DNA of 52,687 bases. Source: JAHBXL01 sp038247555. GTDB lineage: Bacteria > Planctomycetota > Phycisphaerae > Phycisphaerales > UBA1924. This document shows positions 1-8,802 of this stretch, piece after piece (within the stretch, counting starts at the first letter, position 1; each line of letters begins with the position of its first letter). The notes beneath the pieces are model-generated. The model had not been told where the DNA came from. It made no database searches and saw nothing but the letters and a program-made list of their open reading frames with translations. The stretch is taken from contig JBBRUT010000009.1 of the NCBI GenBank assembly GCA_038247555.1, forward strand, positions 1 to 52,687. Direction: 5' to 3'. The position numbers and the translations under genes are program-made.

Positions 1-66
1 CGGAGCAACACGCCGGATGAATGCGGGTTCATCTCCGGCTCATGCCGCGCTTATCCACGCCAAGGC

Positions 67-471
67 TCAAGTGCGACCGAAGGCTTGCCGAGGCTGGAAC
101 CCGATTGCTCCCTCCGCCACCATCCGCATGACGTCAAGTATCGCGTCCGGCGCGGAGAGTTTGTCGACAAATCCCCACGCGCCGGCGTCATATGCCGCGT
201 CCATGAGTTCGGGATCATCCATCCCGCTGTAGATGATGATCCGGGTTGAAGGCGATGTCACACCCACGCGTCGGCACGCCTCGAGCGGATCAAGCCCCGG
301 CATCGTGAGGTCGAGAATCACAAGATTGGGCCGCGACCGCTCCACCGTCTCAGCGAGTTCATCTGCGCGATCGAGCATTCCCACCAGCTCGATATCCGAC
401 TGTGACGCCAGGATGCGCGCCCAGCACTCCCGCAGCCGTACATCGTCATCAACAAACAGAACGCGGATCAT
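67..471 (-). CDS. Single-domain response regulator (CheY-like receiver)
   Basis: The product is about 134 residues and consists of one receiver domain with no output domain. It starts MIRVLFVDDD, giving the acidic cluster D8-D10. The predicted phospho-acceptor is D54 (in VILDLTMPG), with the conserved switch S82 and K104 (FVDKL). It therefore probably relays phosphate from a histidine kinase by protein contact rather than by binding DNA. The start at 471 is chosen because GAGAGGTGG sits just upstream and the receiver fold begins immediately; a longer reading to 513 would only add a basic extension. No cognate kinase is adjacent; the only histidine kinase in the window lies near 31-33 kb and a pairing would be pure speculation. 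Confidence 0.9.
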   Translation of the reverse strand: MIRVLFVDDDVRLRECWARILASQSDIELVGMLDRADELAETVERSRPNLVILDLTMPGLDPLEACRRVGVTSPSTRIIIYSGMDDPELMDAAYDAGAWGFVDKLSAPDAILDVMRMVAEGAIGFQPRQAFGRT

Positions 472-527
472 CAAGCCACCTCTCAAGTGTTTTCGCTGCC
501 CTACTCGCGCCACGCGGGTTCCCCCAG

Positions 528-557
528 TTTATCATCGCAAAGCAGGTTTCGCACCAA
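528..557 (-). promoter_or_regulatory. Possible sigma-70-like promoter of the response regulator gene
   Basis: Read on the minus strand, TTGGTG (552-557) and GATAAA (528-533) are separated by 18 bases, about 57 bases before the response regulator start. The match is only moderate (4 of 6 in the -10). Confidence 0.35.
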
Positions 558-937
558 CTTTGTTTCGGTGAATTCGATTTCATCGCCCGCCCTGTCCGCA
601 TAGCCGAGTTTGGTGAGATCGTGAATGCCCCGACATGGGGGCATCGCGCAATCCTGGCCGTGCATCGCCGCGGATCCGGATGAGTTCGACGGTGAATCGG
701 ACTCCTGCTGCGGGGCAACACATCCGACTGCGGAAAATTGCCTGCCAGACTTACTCCGAACTTCTGCGCTGCTTTCGCAAACGTGAACGCCGCCTCACCG
801 TCCCCGATGCACCACCATTCACACGGCGGATCGCGCCGTCCTGAACGAACATTGCATATGTCACGGAGAAAAGGGCCTTGCGCCCGTGTGCGATGCGGCA
901 TGGGGAAGGCTGCGCGCCACAGGACCGAGAACATTTC

Positions 938-966
938 TTGGATCTCATCCGCGCTTCACAGATAAC
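938..966 (+). promoter_or_regulatory. Possible promoter of the DUF4394 PEP-CTERM-like gene
   Basis: TTGGAT (938-943) and GATAAC (961-966) are 17 bases apart, which would give a leader of about 100 bases before the start at 1072. The match to consensus is moderate. Confidence 0.35.
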
Positions 967-1071
967 TCAATACGGGCATGTAGTGTTGTCGCATGGCTCA
1001 AAGGCCAACCGCAACTCTCTGCGGAATGCGTTTTCTCTCTCAACGCCGGAAGGCAAGAAAGGTAGGAGTAT

Positions 1072-1938
1072 ATGAGACTCTCGCTCAACATCGGTATCGG
1101 TATGGCTGTCGCTGCGCTCGCCGGCACGGCCGCGAACGCGGAACTGATCTTCGGCACCACCCAGCAGGGATTCCTGGTCAGCTTTGACTCGGCAAGTCCG
1201 GAATCGATCGAAACCGCGCTGCCGGTCCAGGGCCTCATGGCCAACGAGCACGTCGTCGGTCTTGATTTCCGCGCATCGAACTTCACGCTCTACGGCTACA
1301 CCAACTTCGGCCGCACCTACACCATCAACCAGGACACCGCGCAGGCGACGTTCTCCGGCCAGGTAATGCCGTTCGACGGCAGCAACTTCGGATACGACTG
1401 GAACCCCGTCGCCGACGCCTTCCGCGTCGTCAGCGAGGCCGACCACAACTGCCGTCTCAGCCTCGATGGCAACACCATCGTCGATGAAGGCGCACTGACC
1501 TACAGCATGGGCGACGCTGGCTTTGGCATCAACCCCAACGTCACCGACATCGCCTACACCAACAGCATCGCCGGCGCCACTTCGACCCAGCTCTACGGCA
1601 TCGATGTCGGCACCGACCAGCTCGTCCGCATCGATGCCCCGGGTAGCGGCCTTCTTGCGACCGTCGGCGGTCTGGGAATCCAGATCAATGCCCGCGGTGG
1701 CTTTGACATCTCCGGCGTCACCGGCGTCGCCTACCTCGGCGCCATGCTCCAGGGCGAGTCCGTCGCCCGTCTCTACACAGTGAATCTCCTCACCGGTCTC
1801 GCAACCGAGATCGGCCAGATCGATGGCGGCCTCGAGCTCCGCACCATGACCGTCGTGCAGCCCATCCCCAGCCCCGGCGCTCTGGCCATCTTCGGTCTCG
1901 GATGCGCCCTGGCGGGCGGCCGTCGCCGTCGGGCCTGA
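1072..1938 (+). CDS. Secreted DUF4394 protein with PEP-CTERM-like sorting tail
   Basis: This 288-residue protein has a signal peptide (about residues 1-23, ending ...ANA). A DUF4394 domain covers most of the mature part: GLDFR, LYTIN, YDWNPVADAFRVVS, AYTN, LYGID and LYTVN are the characteristic beta-strand blocks of this family. The last 25 residues form a sorting tail: PIPSPGALAIFGL, a hydrophobic helix, then RRRRA. The tail replaces the classical Pro-Glu-Pro by P-x-P-G, as is common in this phylum. GGTAGGAG precedes the ATG. The protein is expected to be exported and processed or anchored by an exosortase-type enzyme not seen in this window. The biochemical role of DUF4394 is unknown. Confidence 0.9.
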   Translation: MRLSLNIGIGMAVAALAGTAANAELIFGTTQQGFLVSFDSASPESIETALPVQGLMANEHVVGLDFRASNFTLYGYTNFGRTYTINQDTAQATFSGQVMPFDGSNFGYDWNPVADAFRVVSEADHNCRLSLDGNTIVDEGALTYSMGDAGFGINPNVTDIAYTNSIAGATSTQLYGIDVGTDQLVRIDAPGSGLLATVGGLGIQINARGGFDISGVTGVAYLGAMLQGESVARLYTVNLLTGLATEIGQIDGGLELRTMTVVQPIPSPGALAIFGLGCALAGGRRRRA

Positions 1939-2245
1939 TTCAAGCCAACCGTGTTCGCACGCCCGTGAGCTCCCTCCTCCAGGGAGCCACGGGTGTACGG
2001 ACCGTTTCACGGTGTTCCTCAGCGGCGTCCGGCGCCCGTGTCCTTCCCAGAAGCGGACGGCACCGGCGCCGGCGCCGCGAGGAGGGCCACTTGTCCCCGC
2101 TGGAGGTGAGAAAGAGACCCAGCAAAGGGCAATCGCACCCCGACCGCGGCTTCACACCCCGCGCAGAGGGATCAATGCGAAAGTACACCAAGCACCACGA
2201 CGCGGGAGCCCGCGACCCGCTTCGGCATTCACCCAGGATCACACC
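1939..2245. other. Intergenic region upstream of the LEPR-XLL gene
   Basis: Besides the hairpin at 1962-1993, the reading frame upstream of 2246 stays open, but it is Arg/Pro-rich and low in complexity and looks non-coding. A longer N-terminus for the next gene is therefore not adopted. Confidence 0.4.
1962..1993 (+). terminator. Strong hairpin after the DUF4394 gene (terminator-like, no T-tract)
   Basis: The arms CCCGTG-A-GCTCCCT and AGGGAGC-CACGGG pair over 13 bp with a single bulged A and a 5-base loop. It starts 24 bases after the stop codon. No run of T follows, so it could protect the 3' end or attenuate read-through into the LEPR-XLL gene instead of being a classical terminator. Confidence 0.5.
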
Positions 2246-4270
2246 ATGCACGCACGAACCACTTCCCCCCGCCCGCGCTCCGAGCCCATGTTCACTGCCG
2301 ACCCCGCGATGATCGAATCGCTTGAAGCGCGAACGCTTCTCGCTGTCGATCTCGTCGGTGCCTTTATCAACTCCAGCCCACATTCCCTTGCGCCGGGAGA
2401 AGACTTCTCCGCGGCCATGGTCGTCAACAACGACGGAAGCGATGCCGCGCCGGGCTTCGGTTTGCAGATGCGTCTCTCTACCGACAGCGTGTGGGGCAAC
2501 TCCGACGACGTCGTGTTGGGGGACGTGGATCGCCCCGCGGGCCTCGCGGCCTTCTCGAGTACATCGATCGTACGGATGTTCACGATCCCCGATGGCACCG
2601 CGCCCGGCACCTACTTCCTCGCCTTCTCGGTGGACCCAACCGGGGCAATCTCCGAATCCAACGAGAGCAACAACATCTACTTCACTTCCTCCCAGCTCGT
2701 CACCGTCACCGAAGGCGGCGGCGGAGATGTCGATCTGGATGTCTTCGGCAACGGTCAGGAGATCCTGGACGGAGCGATCAGCCCTTCCGCCGACAACCAC
2801 ACCTCCTTTGGTGATGTCGACATCGGCCAGACTCTCGACCGAACCTTCACCCTCTTCAACGATGGCGCAGGCACACTGCAGATCCTCAGCGTCTCCATCT
2901 CGGGGTTCAATGATCTTGACTTCGTGATCGTCGGCACCTCGACCTTCTCGCTCGGCGCAGGTCAGCAGGCGAGTATCACCATCCGCTTCTCGCCGCTGGC
3001 CGAGGGGATCCGCGTTGCCTCTATCCAAATCGACACCAACGACACCAACGACGGCACCGGCGATCCGAGCGAGTTCTCGTTCGCCATCTCGGGGCTCGGA
3101 CACGAAGACGACGGCACCCCCGTCCAGCCCGAGATCGAGATCCGCGGCAATGGCCAGGTGATCACCGACGGAGATGTCACCTCTAACCTTTCGGACCACA
3201 CCGCCTTCGGCCGTATCCGTCTTGACAATGCCGCGCAGACGCGCACCTACACCGTCTTCAACACCGGTGACAGCGCGCTCCTCATCAGCGGTATCGATGT
3301 GGTCGGCCGCAACGCGGACCAGTTCGTCGTGCTCGACCAGATCGATTCCATCGCTCCGGGTGAATCCGCGACTTTCCGTGTCCGCTTCGATCCATCCAGT
3401 CAGGGCGCGAAGATCGCAAACATTCGTCTCTTCTCGAATGACGCCGATGAGGCCGACTACAACTTCCGCGTCAAGGGCAACGGCGCTATCAACGGCGGCA
3501 TCGGCGACGGCGTCGGGGATATCGGTGTGCTTGGAAACGGCCTTGCCATCATGAATGGCGACACCAGCCCCCGCGGTCTCGATCACACGAGCTTTGGACG
3601 GGTACGTCAGGACGACCAGACACGCACCCGAACATACACGATCGTCAATAGTGGCTCGGGCACGCTGGGGATCGATTCCATCTCCATCTTTGGCCGCGAC
3701 GCGAGCAACTTCGTTGTGCTCGATTCTGTCACTTCGGTCGCGGCGGGCGAATCAGCAACGTTCCGCGTCCGCTTCGATCCTGACGGCCTTGGCAACCGCC
3801 GCGCCAATGTCCAGATCAACTCCAACGACTCGGATGATTCGGCATACACCTTCCGCGTCCGTGGCAACGGCACCAACAACGGTCCCGGCGGCGGCGAAGG
3901 CGAGATCACCGTCGCTGGTCTGCTGCTGATCGACGATGGTGACACCACTGCCACTGTCCCCGAAGGCACCAACTTCGGTCGTGTCAATGTTGATCAATCC
4001 AGGACCCGCACCTTCACGATCACCAACTCCGGTTCCGGCGTTCTGAACCTTGTCGGTCCGTTCGTTCAGATCACTGGCAATGGCGCGGCGCGGTTCACCA
4101 TCTTGGAAATGCCCGACACCAGCCTCGCGGCGGGCGAGAGCACCACGTTTGTCGTGCAGTTCAACCCGCTCGCCGGCGGACTCCGCCGCGCAATGGTTGA
4201 GATCCATTCGAGTGATGCCGACGAGAGCATCTTCAACTTTGACATCATGGGTCGCGGTCGGCTCGTCTGA
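2246..4270 (+). CDS. LEPR-XLL protein with CARDB-like and four choice-of-anchor D repeats
   Basis: The predicted 674-residue secreted or surface protein begins with the planctomycete LEPR-XLL signature, here IESLEARTLLAVD at about residues 22-34. A CARDB-like domain follows (about 35-160; SxxxSVWGxSDDVVLGD, PGTYFLAFSVDP, ESNESNN). Then come four tandem choice-of-anchor-D (Ig-like) repeats at about 163-286, 295-412, 425-543 and 553-674. Each opens with a 'GNGxxIxDGDxSxxxxHTxFG' strand and contains 'AGESATFRVRFDP' and 'NDxDEAxYxFRVxGNG' blocks. The start at 2246 is uncertain: the frame is open further upstream and the ribosome site is weak. The function is probably structural or adhesive; the LEPR-XLL motif is regarded as a targeting signal of unknown mechanism. 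Confidence 0.85.
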   Translation: MHARTTSPRPRSEPMFTADPAMIESLEARTLLAVDLVGAFINSSPHSLAPGEDFSAAMVVNNDGSDAAPGFGLQMRLSTDSVWGNSDDVVLGDVDRPAGLAAFSSTSIVRMFTIPDGTAPGTYFLAFSVDPTGAISESNESNNIYFTSSQLVTVTEGGGGDVDLDVFGNGQEILDGAISPSADNHTSFGDVDIGQTLDRTFTLFNDGAGTLQILSVSISGFNDLDFVIVGTSTFSLGAGQQASITIRFSPLAEGIRVASIQIDTNDTNDGTGDPSEFSFAISGLGHEDDGTPVQPEIEIRGNGQVITDGDVTSNLSDHTAFGRIRLDNAAQTRTYTVFNTGDSALLISGIDVVGRNADQFVVLDQIDSIAPGESATFRVRFDPSSQGAKIANIRLFSNDADEADYNFRVKGNGAINGGIGDGVGDIGVLGNGLAIMNGDTSPRGLDHTSFGRVRQDDQTRTRTYTIVNSGSGTLGIDSISIFGRDASNFVVLDSVTSVAAGESATFRVRFDPDGLGNRRANVQINSNDSDDSAYTFRVRGNGTNNGPGGGEGEITVAGLLLIDDGDTTATVPEGTNFGRVNVDQSRTRTFTITNSGSGVLNLVGPFVQITGNGAARFTILEMPDTSLAAGESTTFVVQFNPLAGGLRRAMVEIHSSDADESIFNFDIMGRGRLV

Positions 4271-4721
4271 CTTCGCCTCCTCCACAAGCTCTCTCTCTCT
4301 TCGAGCCCGGCTCCGTCGGACACCTGATCTGGTGTCTGATTGGGCCGGGCTCTTTTTTTGTGCTTGATCGATGAGATCTGCATCGCACCGGGAATCCTGC
4401 CCACAACGCGGCCAGTTGCGATTCCGACCCCTATCACGTGTCCCCTAGGAAAGCGTGGAGCGGCCTCGAGCGCACAATCGACCGAAACCGCGCCAGCGGA
4501 ACTGCCGTACCGGGTGAACCTCGACGTGCGCGTTTATGGCCTATTTAGGGGTGAAACCGCCCCGCCCTCACAAAATCAAGATGAAATCTGGATGTAGCCG
4601 AGATGAAGCTTGCCTAATGTCGATCCTCATCGAACCACGATGATGGATTCCGTCGAGGTGTTTTCGGGGAGTTTGTTTCTCCCCCAAACCCGTTCCGTTC
4701 GTTTCCACGGGAGCGCAGCCT
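4271..4721. other. Intergenic region with a leader hairpin before the trypsin-like gene
   Basis: Beyond the terminator, the only structure seen is a hairpin GGGGAG (4666-4671) - TTTGTTT - CTCCCC (4679-4684), ending 37 bases before the next start codon. It could lie in the mRNA leader. No convincing gene is present. Confidence 0.4.
4303..4359 (+). terminator. Rho-independent terminator after the LEPR-XLL gene
   Basis: The arms GAGCCCGGC (4303-4311) and GCCGGGCTC (4344-4352) pair perfectly, with an inner stem GACACC/GGTGTC, and are followed by seven T residues (4353-4359). Confidence 0.92.
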
Positions 4722-5600
4722 ATGTCAGTCGGCGCATCGAAACGTTCTTGTAACCGGACCCTTCTCCTTCAACTCGCCGCCTCGGCCACACTCGCCCTTG
4801 GCGCAGCCGTGCCTTCGAGCGCTGTGGTTGTCGAGGGCACCAACATCGTGTTGCCCCCGCCCGGCGGAGGATGGGTTGGCAGCTGGTACGGCTCATCCGC
4901 AGTCCCCGTTTCCCAGCAGTGGTTCATTACTGCCCGCCACGTGGGCGGCGCAGTGGGCCACTCGTTGGTCATGCGAGGCGTGCAGTATCAGTCGGTCGAG
5001 ATCCGTCAGCACCCGACGCTCGACCTTCAACTCGTGAGAGTTGTATCACCCATGCCCGGCTGGCACCAGATCGCCCCGCTCCAGACCGCCGGCACCCCCG
5101 TGTACCTTGGCGGATGCGGCGCCACAACTCTCAATCCCCTCGCTGGCGGGCTGGGCTGGGATTGGGCCGGACAGCACTTCGAGGCATGGGGACGCAACAC
5201 CATCGAGTCCGCGGGGTCCATGCTCCGTGTCCGTTTCGATTCCCCCTCTTCGCAGAACGCCGTCCCGCAGGAAGCTGCCTTCGCCATCAACGACTCCGGC
5301 GCTGGCCTCTTCGTTCTGGGTAGTGGCGGCCAGCTCCTTCTTGCGGGAACCGCGGTTTCGGTTTCCGGCGGCGGCGCTTCGGCATATGGCAGTTCTTCCT
5401 ACTGCGTCTCGCTGCACACGGCCCAGGACTGGATCAGCGGCATCGTGGGCGCGAGCAATCCCCCGCAGATGAGCTGCAATCTCTTCCAGTTCCTGTCCGA
5501 CTGGTTCGCGCAGAATATTTCCGCGGATTTCGACGGCAACCAGCGCATCGAAGTAGCGGACGTCTTCTCCTACCTGAGCGCCTGGTTCACCAACTGCTGA
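4722..5600 (+). CDS. Secreted trypsin-fold serine protease with GC-type dockerin-like tail
   Basis: This 292-residue protein has a signal peptide (about 1-33) and a small trypsin-like domain. The likely triad is H73 (FITARHVG), D101 (HPTLDLQLV) and S192 (INDSGAG). The usual TAAHC and GDSGG boxes are altered to TARHV and NDSGAG, but all three catalytic residues remain, so activity is plausible. The C-terminus, from about residue 250, is the GC-type dockerin-like module: CNLFQFLSDWFAQ, then ISADFDGNQRIEVADVFSYL, then AWFTNC. The calcium-loop residues of the first half are largely missing. The protein is probably exported and surface-retained. Substrate unknown. Confidence 0.85.
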   Translation: MSVGASKRSCNRTLLLQLAASATLALGAAVPSSAVVVEGTNIVLPPPGGGWVGSWYGSSAVPVSQQWFITARHVGGAVGHSLVMRGVQYQSVEIRQHPTLDLQLVRVVSPMPGWHQIAPLQTAGTPVYLGGCGATTLNPLAGGLGWDWAGQHFEAWGRNTIESAGSMLRVRFDSPSSQNAVPQEAAFAINDSGAGLFVLGSGGQLLLAGTAVSVSGGGASAYGSSSYCVSLHTAQDWISGIVGASNPPQMSCNLFQFLSDWFAQNISADFDGNQRIEVADVFSYLSAWFTNC

Positions 5601-5713
5601 TCACTTGGGTCCGCGCCAAGCCGCCTGATCGTGCGCCTGAAGATTGGGCCGCATCCACGCGACACAGCCGCCCTGCGGCCGAACGATGTCTGACCCGATC
5701 GCTCGAATCCATC

Positions 5714-6589
5714 TCAGGAAAGCTTGGCTGACACCAGGATCGCCACCGCGGCCGGAATCGCCGCCGCCAGCACGCAGGCGGCCGCCGCCATCCGCGGCTT
5801 GAGCATCGGTGTCAGAACAGCATCGGCAACGAGCGCGAGCACCGGGCACAGCGCGAAGATCGCAGCGCTCAGCCACTTCAGGTCGCTGTACGTGAACCCA
5901 GCGACAAGCGATGCGCCAAGCACACACGCCGCGCACACATGCGCTGCGCTGCCAATCGCCGCGCCCTTGCGGAACGCGCAGATAGCCGTTGCAATCGCAG
6001 CGGCCGGCACGATCGACCACGACATGAACCCGAACTTGGAGCTGCTTGATGCGATCAACGCTGCGCCTACCGCCATCGCGAGTCCTGCGACAATGAAGGA
6101 TGTGCTGGTGCGTCGCCCTCGCCATTCCAGGCACGTCAGCGCACCCGCTGCAACCACCATCCCCAGAGCGCTCAGGCCGATGGGCACCACCTTCCCGCCC
6201 AAGGCGTTCAGCCCCGAGCTCGGAGAATACAGCGTGAACGCCGCGGCGACGATCGCCGTCATTGCCGCCAGCCCCGCCCGCACCGCAAACGACCGCTGCA
6301 ACAGACCCGCAAAGATGCACAGGATTGTCGCAAACACGAACACCCAGCCCAGCCGGTCATCACTCGCCGTCGGCGGCCAATGCGGCGCGGATTTCATCAG
6401 TCCCGCCCACCCCGCGATCGCGCACACTCCGATCATCAACGCGCCCGGCCACAGGCTCCCGATGCGGATCGAGAACGCGCGGCCATCCGCGCTGGGCTTG
6501 GCCTTCAGGAAGAGTCCACCGACGATTGCGGCGATGAGGGTGCCGACACCTACGCCGATAAGCCAGGGCTGATAAATGGATGGGTCCAT
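5714..6589 (-). CDS. Polytopic inner-membrane protein of unknown function
   Basis: The product has 291 residues and about eight or nine hydrophobic segments separated by short loops, beginning with YQPWLIGVGVGTLIAAIVGG near the N-terminus. No family signature is recognised. The first residues MDPSIYQPW and the immediate membrane segment argue for the start at 6589. The gene lies downstream of the YceI gene on the same strand, separated by a hairpin, so it may be transcribed independently. A role cannot be assigned from sequence alone. Confidence 0.7.
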   Translation of the reverse strand: MDPSIYQPWLIGVGVGTLIAAIVGGLFLKAKPSADGRAFSIRIGSLWPGALMIGVCAIAGWAGLMKSAPHWPPTASDDRLGWVFVFATILCIFAGLLQRSFAVRAGLAAMTAIVAAAFTLYSPSSGLNALGGKVVPIGLSALGMVVAAGALTCLEWRGRRTSTSFIVAGLAMAVGAALIASSSSKFGFMSWSIVPAAAIATAICAFRKGAAIGSAAHVCAACVLGASLVAGFTYSDLKWLSAAIFALCPVLALVADAVLTPMLKPRMAAAACVLAAAIPAAVAILVSAKLS

Positions 6590-6620
6590 GTCCAGTTCCT
6601 TCGGCGATCCTCGCCGCGTT

Positions 6621-6650
6621 GAAACACAACGAGCGGGCCCTTTGGCCCGC
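6621..6650 (-). terminator. Terminator-like hairpin after the YceI gene
   Basis: On the minus strand, GCGGGCC (6644-6650) pairs with GGCCCGC (6633-6639) around a 4-base loop and is followed by the moderately T-rich TCGTTGTGTTTC. It starts 36 bases past the yceI stop codon. Confidence 0.55.
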
Positions 6651-6685
6651 CCGTCGTATTGCTGTAAATCAAACGAAAGTCCGGC

Positions 6686-7294
6686 TCAGCCAGCCACGCC
6701 TTCGAGCGAGACAATCAGCTCGACATCGTCCGAGATCCCCGGAATGCCGTAGTTGCTGCCAAACTCCGAGCGCTTGATGGTGAACACCGTCTCCATGCCG
6801 GCGAGCTTCTTGCCGCGTGCTTCGCCTGTGCCGGTGTTCTTGACGGTCACCGTCAGCGGCTTGGTGGTGCCGCGGAACGTGATATCGCCCATGACTTCAA
6901 AGGCGTCGGAGCCCTTGGCCTTCACCGACTTGCTCTTGAAGATCATCGCCGGGAACTCTTTGGCGGAGAAGAAATCCGCGTTGCGCAGATGGTCATCGCG
7001 CTTGGAGTTCCCCGAATGCACGGATTCGGCCTTGATGCTGATGTCAAACGAGCCGCCCTCTTCGAGCGCGAAGCTGCCCGAGACATCATCAAACCGACCG
7101 TAAAAGTTGGCCACCTGGTTGTGCTTGGCCTTGAAGATTACCGACGAGTGACCCGAGTCGACCGTATACACCATCGCCGCGGCAGCGGGCGCAGCGACCG
7201 GCGCTTCCGTGCTGGCCGCGGGAACAGACGTCGCGACGATCGCGGCACCGGCAATGGCAAGGACGGCAGCGACGCAGGAGACGCAGACCTTCAT
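6686..7294 (-). CDS. YceI-family periplasmic lipid-binding protein
   Basis: The 202-residue product has an N-terminal signal peptide (MKVCVSCVAAVLAIAG...) followed by a YceI beta-barrel domain from about residue 40. The characteristic blocks are YTVDSGHSSVIFKAKH, FDDVSGSF, NSKRDDHLRNADFFSAKEFPAM, GDITFRGTTKPLTVTV and IKRSEFGSNYGIPGISDDVEL. Family members bind polyisoprenoid-type lipids in the periplasm, and some respond to stress or isoprenoid quinone supply. The start at 7294 is preferred over a longer reading because GAAAGGAAC precedes it and the signal peptide begins there. Confidence 0.9.
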   Translation of the reverse strand: MKVCVSCVAAVLAIAGAAIVATSVPAASTEAPVAAPAAAAMVYTVDSGHSSVIFKAKHNQVANFYGRFDDVSGSFALEEGGSFDISIKAESVHSGNSKRDDHLRNADFFSAKEFPAMIFKSKSVKAKGSDAFEVMGDITFRGTTKPLTVTVKNTGTGEARGKKLAGMETVFTIKRSEFGSNYGIPGISDDVELIVSLEGVAG

Positions 7295-7431
7295 GAACGT
7301 GTTCCTTTCGTGGTTGTTGGCATTTTTCGATCCCCACCCGCGACGAGTTTCAGCCACCATGAACGACTCTGCAAGAGTCATTCAGGCGAACGGTATACCC
7401 TCATTCCGCCAACCGGATGCAACGGTGAGGC

Positions 7432-8745
7432 ATGTCCGAAATCCAGCAGGAGTGCACGCATATGCCTTCCGTTTTCGATGCCCGCGCCGATTCGATCCTG
7501 TCTCAACTGCGTGATGGCGGGCAGTTCAAGCTGTTGCAGATGATCGAAGGCCCGATGGATGCAACCGTCCGCATCCGCGGCTACGGCGACTGCCTCTGCT
7601 TCTGCTCGAACAACTATCTCGGACTGGCCAACCATCCCGAAGTGGTCGAAGCCGGCATCAAAGGGCTGCGCGACTACGGCGCGGGCACCGCGAGCGTGCG
7701 ATTCATTTGCGGCACGTTCACGCCCCACGAGGTGCTCGAGAGAACGATCGCCCGCATGATGGGCACCGAGTCGTCGTACACATTTGTCAGCGCGTGGACC
7801 GCCGCGGAGGCGCTCTTCCCGACGCTCTGCGAGCCCGGCGACACCATCATCTCCGATGAGTTGAATCACGCGTGCCTGATCGACGCCATCCGTCTTACGA
7901 CCACCATCAAGAAGGGTGTGCACAAAGCCGTCTACAAGAACAATCTCCTCGAAGGCGAGAAGTCGCTGCGTGCCGCCTTTGAAGCGACCCGCGCCAACAA
8001 TGAAGCCACAGGGCAGATCTGGGTCGTTACCGACGGCGTCTTCAGTATGGAGGGCTCGATCGCGGACCTCTCCGCCATGCGGAAGATGTGCGATGAGTAC
8101 AACGCGCTGCTGGTTGTCGATGACTCACACGGACACGGCGTCATGGGCAAGCTCGGCCGCGGCACGCACGAGCACTTCGGGATGGTCGATGCGCTCGATG
8201 CATTGCCTTCAGGTACCGCGTCACTCCGTGACGCGAACTCGCCGCGGAGCGGCGAGGTACCCAGTCACAACCGCATCGACCTCTTCACCGGCACGCTGGG
8301 CAAGGCCCTCGGCGGCGGCGCAGGCGGCTTTGTTGCCGGCAGCAAGCGCGCGATCGACCTGCTCATCCAGCGCGGCCGGCCCACGCTCTTCTCTAACGCC
8401 CTCCCCTGCACTGTCGCGTGCAGCGCAAACAAAGCTATCGAGATCATGCTCCGCGAGCCCCAGCGCGTGCAGCGACTCAAGGACAACGTCGCCTACGCCC
8501 GCCAGAAGATCGGCGCGGCTGGTTTCGATGTGCTCAAATCCCCCACCGCCATCTGCCCCATCATCGTCCACGACACCGCCAAGGCCATCGCCATGAGCAA
8601 GCGGCTTCTCGAGCTCGGTGTATTCGTCATCGGCTTTGGCTACCCCGTCGTCCCCGAGGGCCACGCCCGCCTCCGCGTCCAGATTTCCGCCGCGCACACG
8701 AACCAGCACATCGATCAGCTCGTCGATGCGCTGAAGAAGCTGTGA
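7432..8745 (+). CDS. kbl: PLP-dependent alpha-oxoamine synthase, glycine C-acetyltransferase-like
   Basis: The product is 437 residues of the class II aminotransferase fold. Seen are FCSNNYLGLANHPEV, GTASVRFICGTFTPHEVLE, the DDSHGHG block that holds the PLP ring nitrogen partner, and the PLP lysine K291 in FTGTLGKALGGG. The closest family match by motif is glycine C-acetyltransferase (2-amino-3-ketobutyrate CoA ligase), which makes or splits 2-amino-3-oxobutanoate in threonine/glycine metabolism. The related 8-amino-7-oxononanoate or serine palmitoyl transferases cannot be excluded. A short insertion (about residues 253-278) interrupts the fold before the PLP lysine. Start: GGTGAGG precedes 7432, while CAGGAG precedes an in-frame ATG at 7462 where family similarity begins. 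No threonine dehydrogenase gene is adjacent. Confidence 0.85.
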   Translation: MSEIQQECTHMPSVFDARADSILSQLRDGGQFKLLQMIEGPMDATVRIRGYGDCLCFCSNNYLGLANHPEVVEAGIKGLRDYGAGTASVRFICGTFTPHEVLERTIARMMGTESSYTFVSAWTAAEALFPTLCEPGDTIISDELNHACLIDAIRLTTTIKKGVHKAVYKNNLLEGEKSLRAAFEATRANNEATGQIWVVTDGVFSMEGSIADLSAMRKMCDEYNALLVVDDSHGHGVMGKLGRGTHEHFGMVDALDALPSGTASLRDANSPRSGEVPSHNRIDLFTGTLGKALGGGAGGFVAGSKRAIDLLIQRGRPTLFSNALPCTVACSANKAIEIMLREPQRVQRLKDNVAYARQKIGAAGFDVLKSPTAICPIIVHDTAKAIAMSKRLLELGVFVIGFGYPVVPEGHARLRVQISAAHTNQHIDQLVDALKKL

Positions 8746-8802
8746 GACCCCTTACCCAGACTTCAGGACCTCCTCCTGCGAATCGCCGATAGACTCCCCC
8801 AC

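Larger units (their letters stand above)
514..1071. other. Intergenic region between response regulator and DUF4394 gene
   Basis: This 558-base stretch separates divergently oriented genes. It holds a candidate promoter on each strand. Open frames in it have poor composition for this genome and no recognisable protein family, so no gene is called. Confidence 0.5.

Noticed and set aside
449..934. 161-codon minus-strand frame between the response regulator and the DUF4394 gene
   Set aside because: Overlaps the response regulator start, unusual composition with many Cys/Trp/Arg, no ribosome site or recognised domain.
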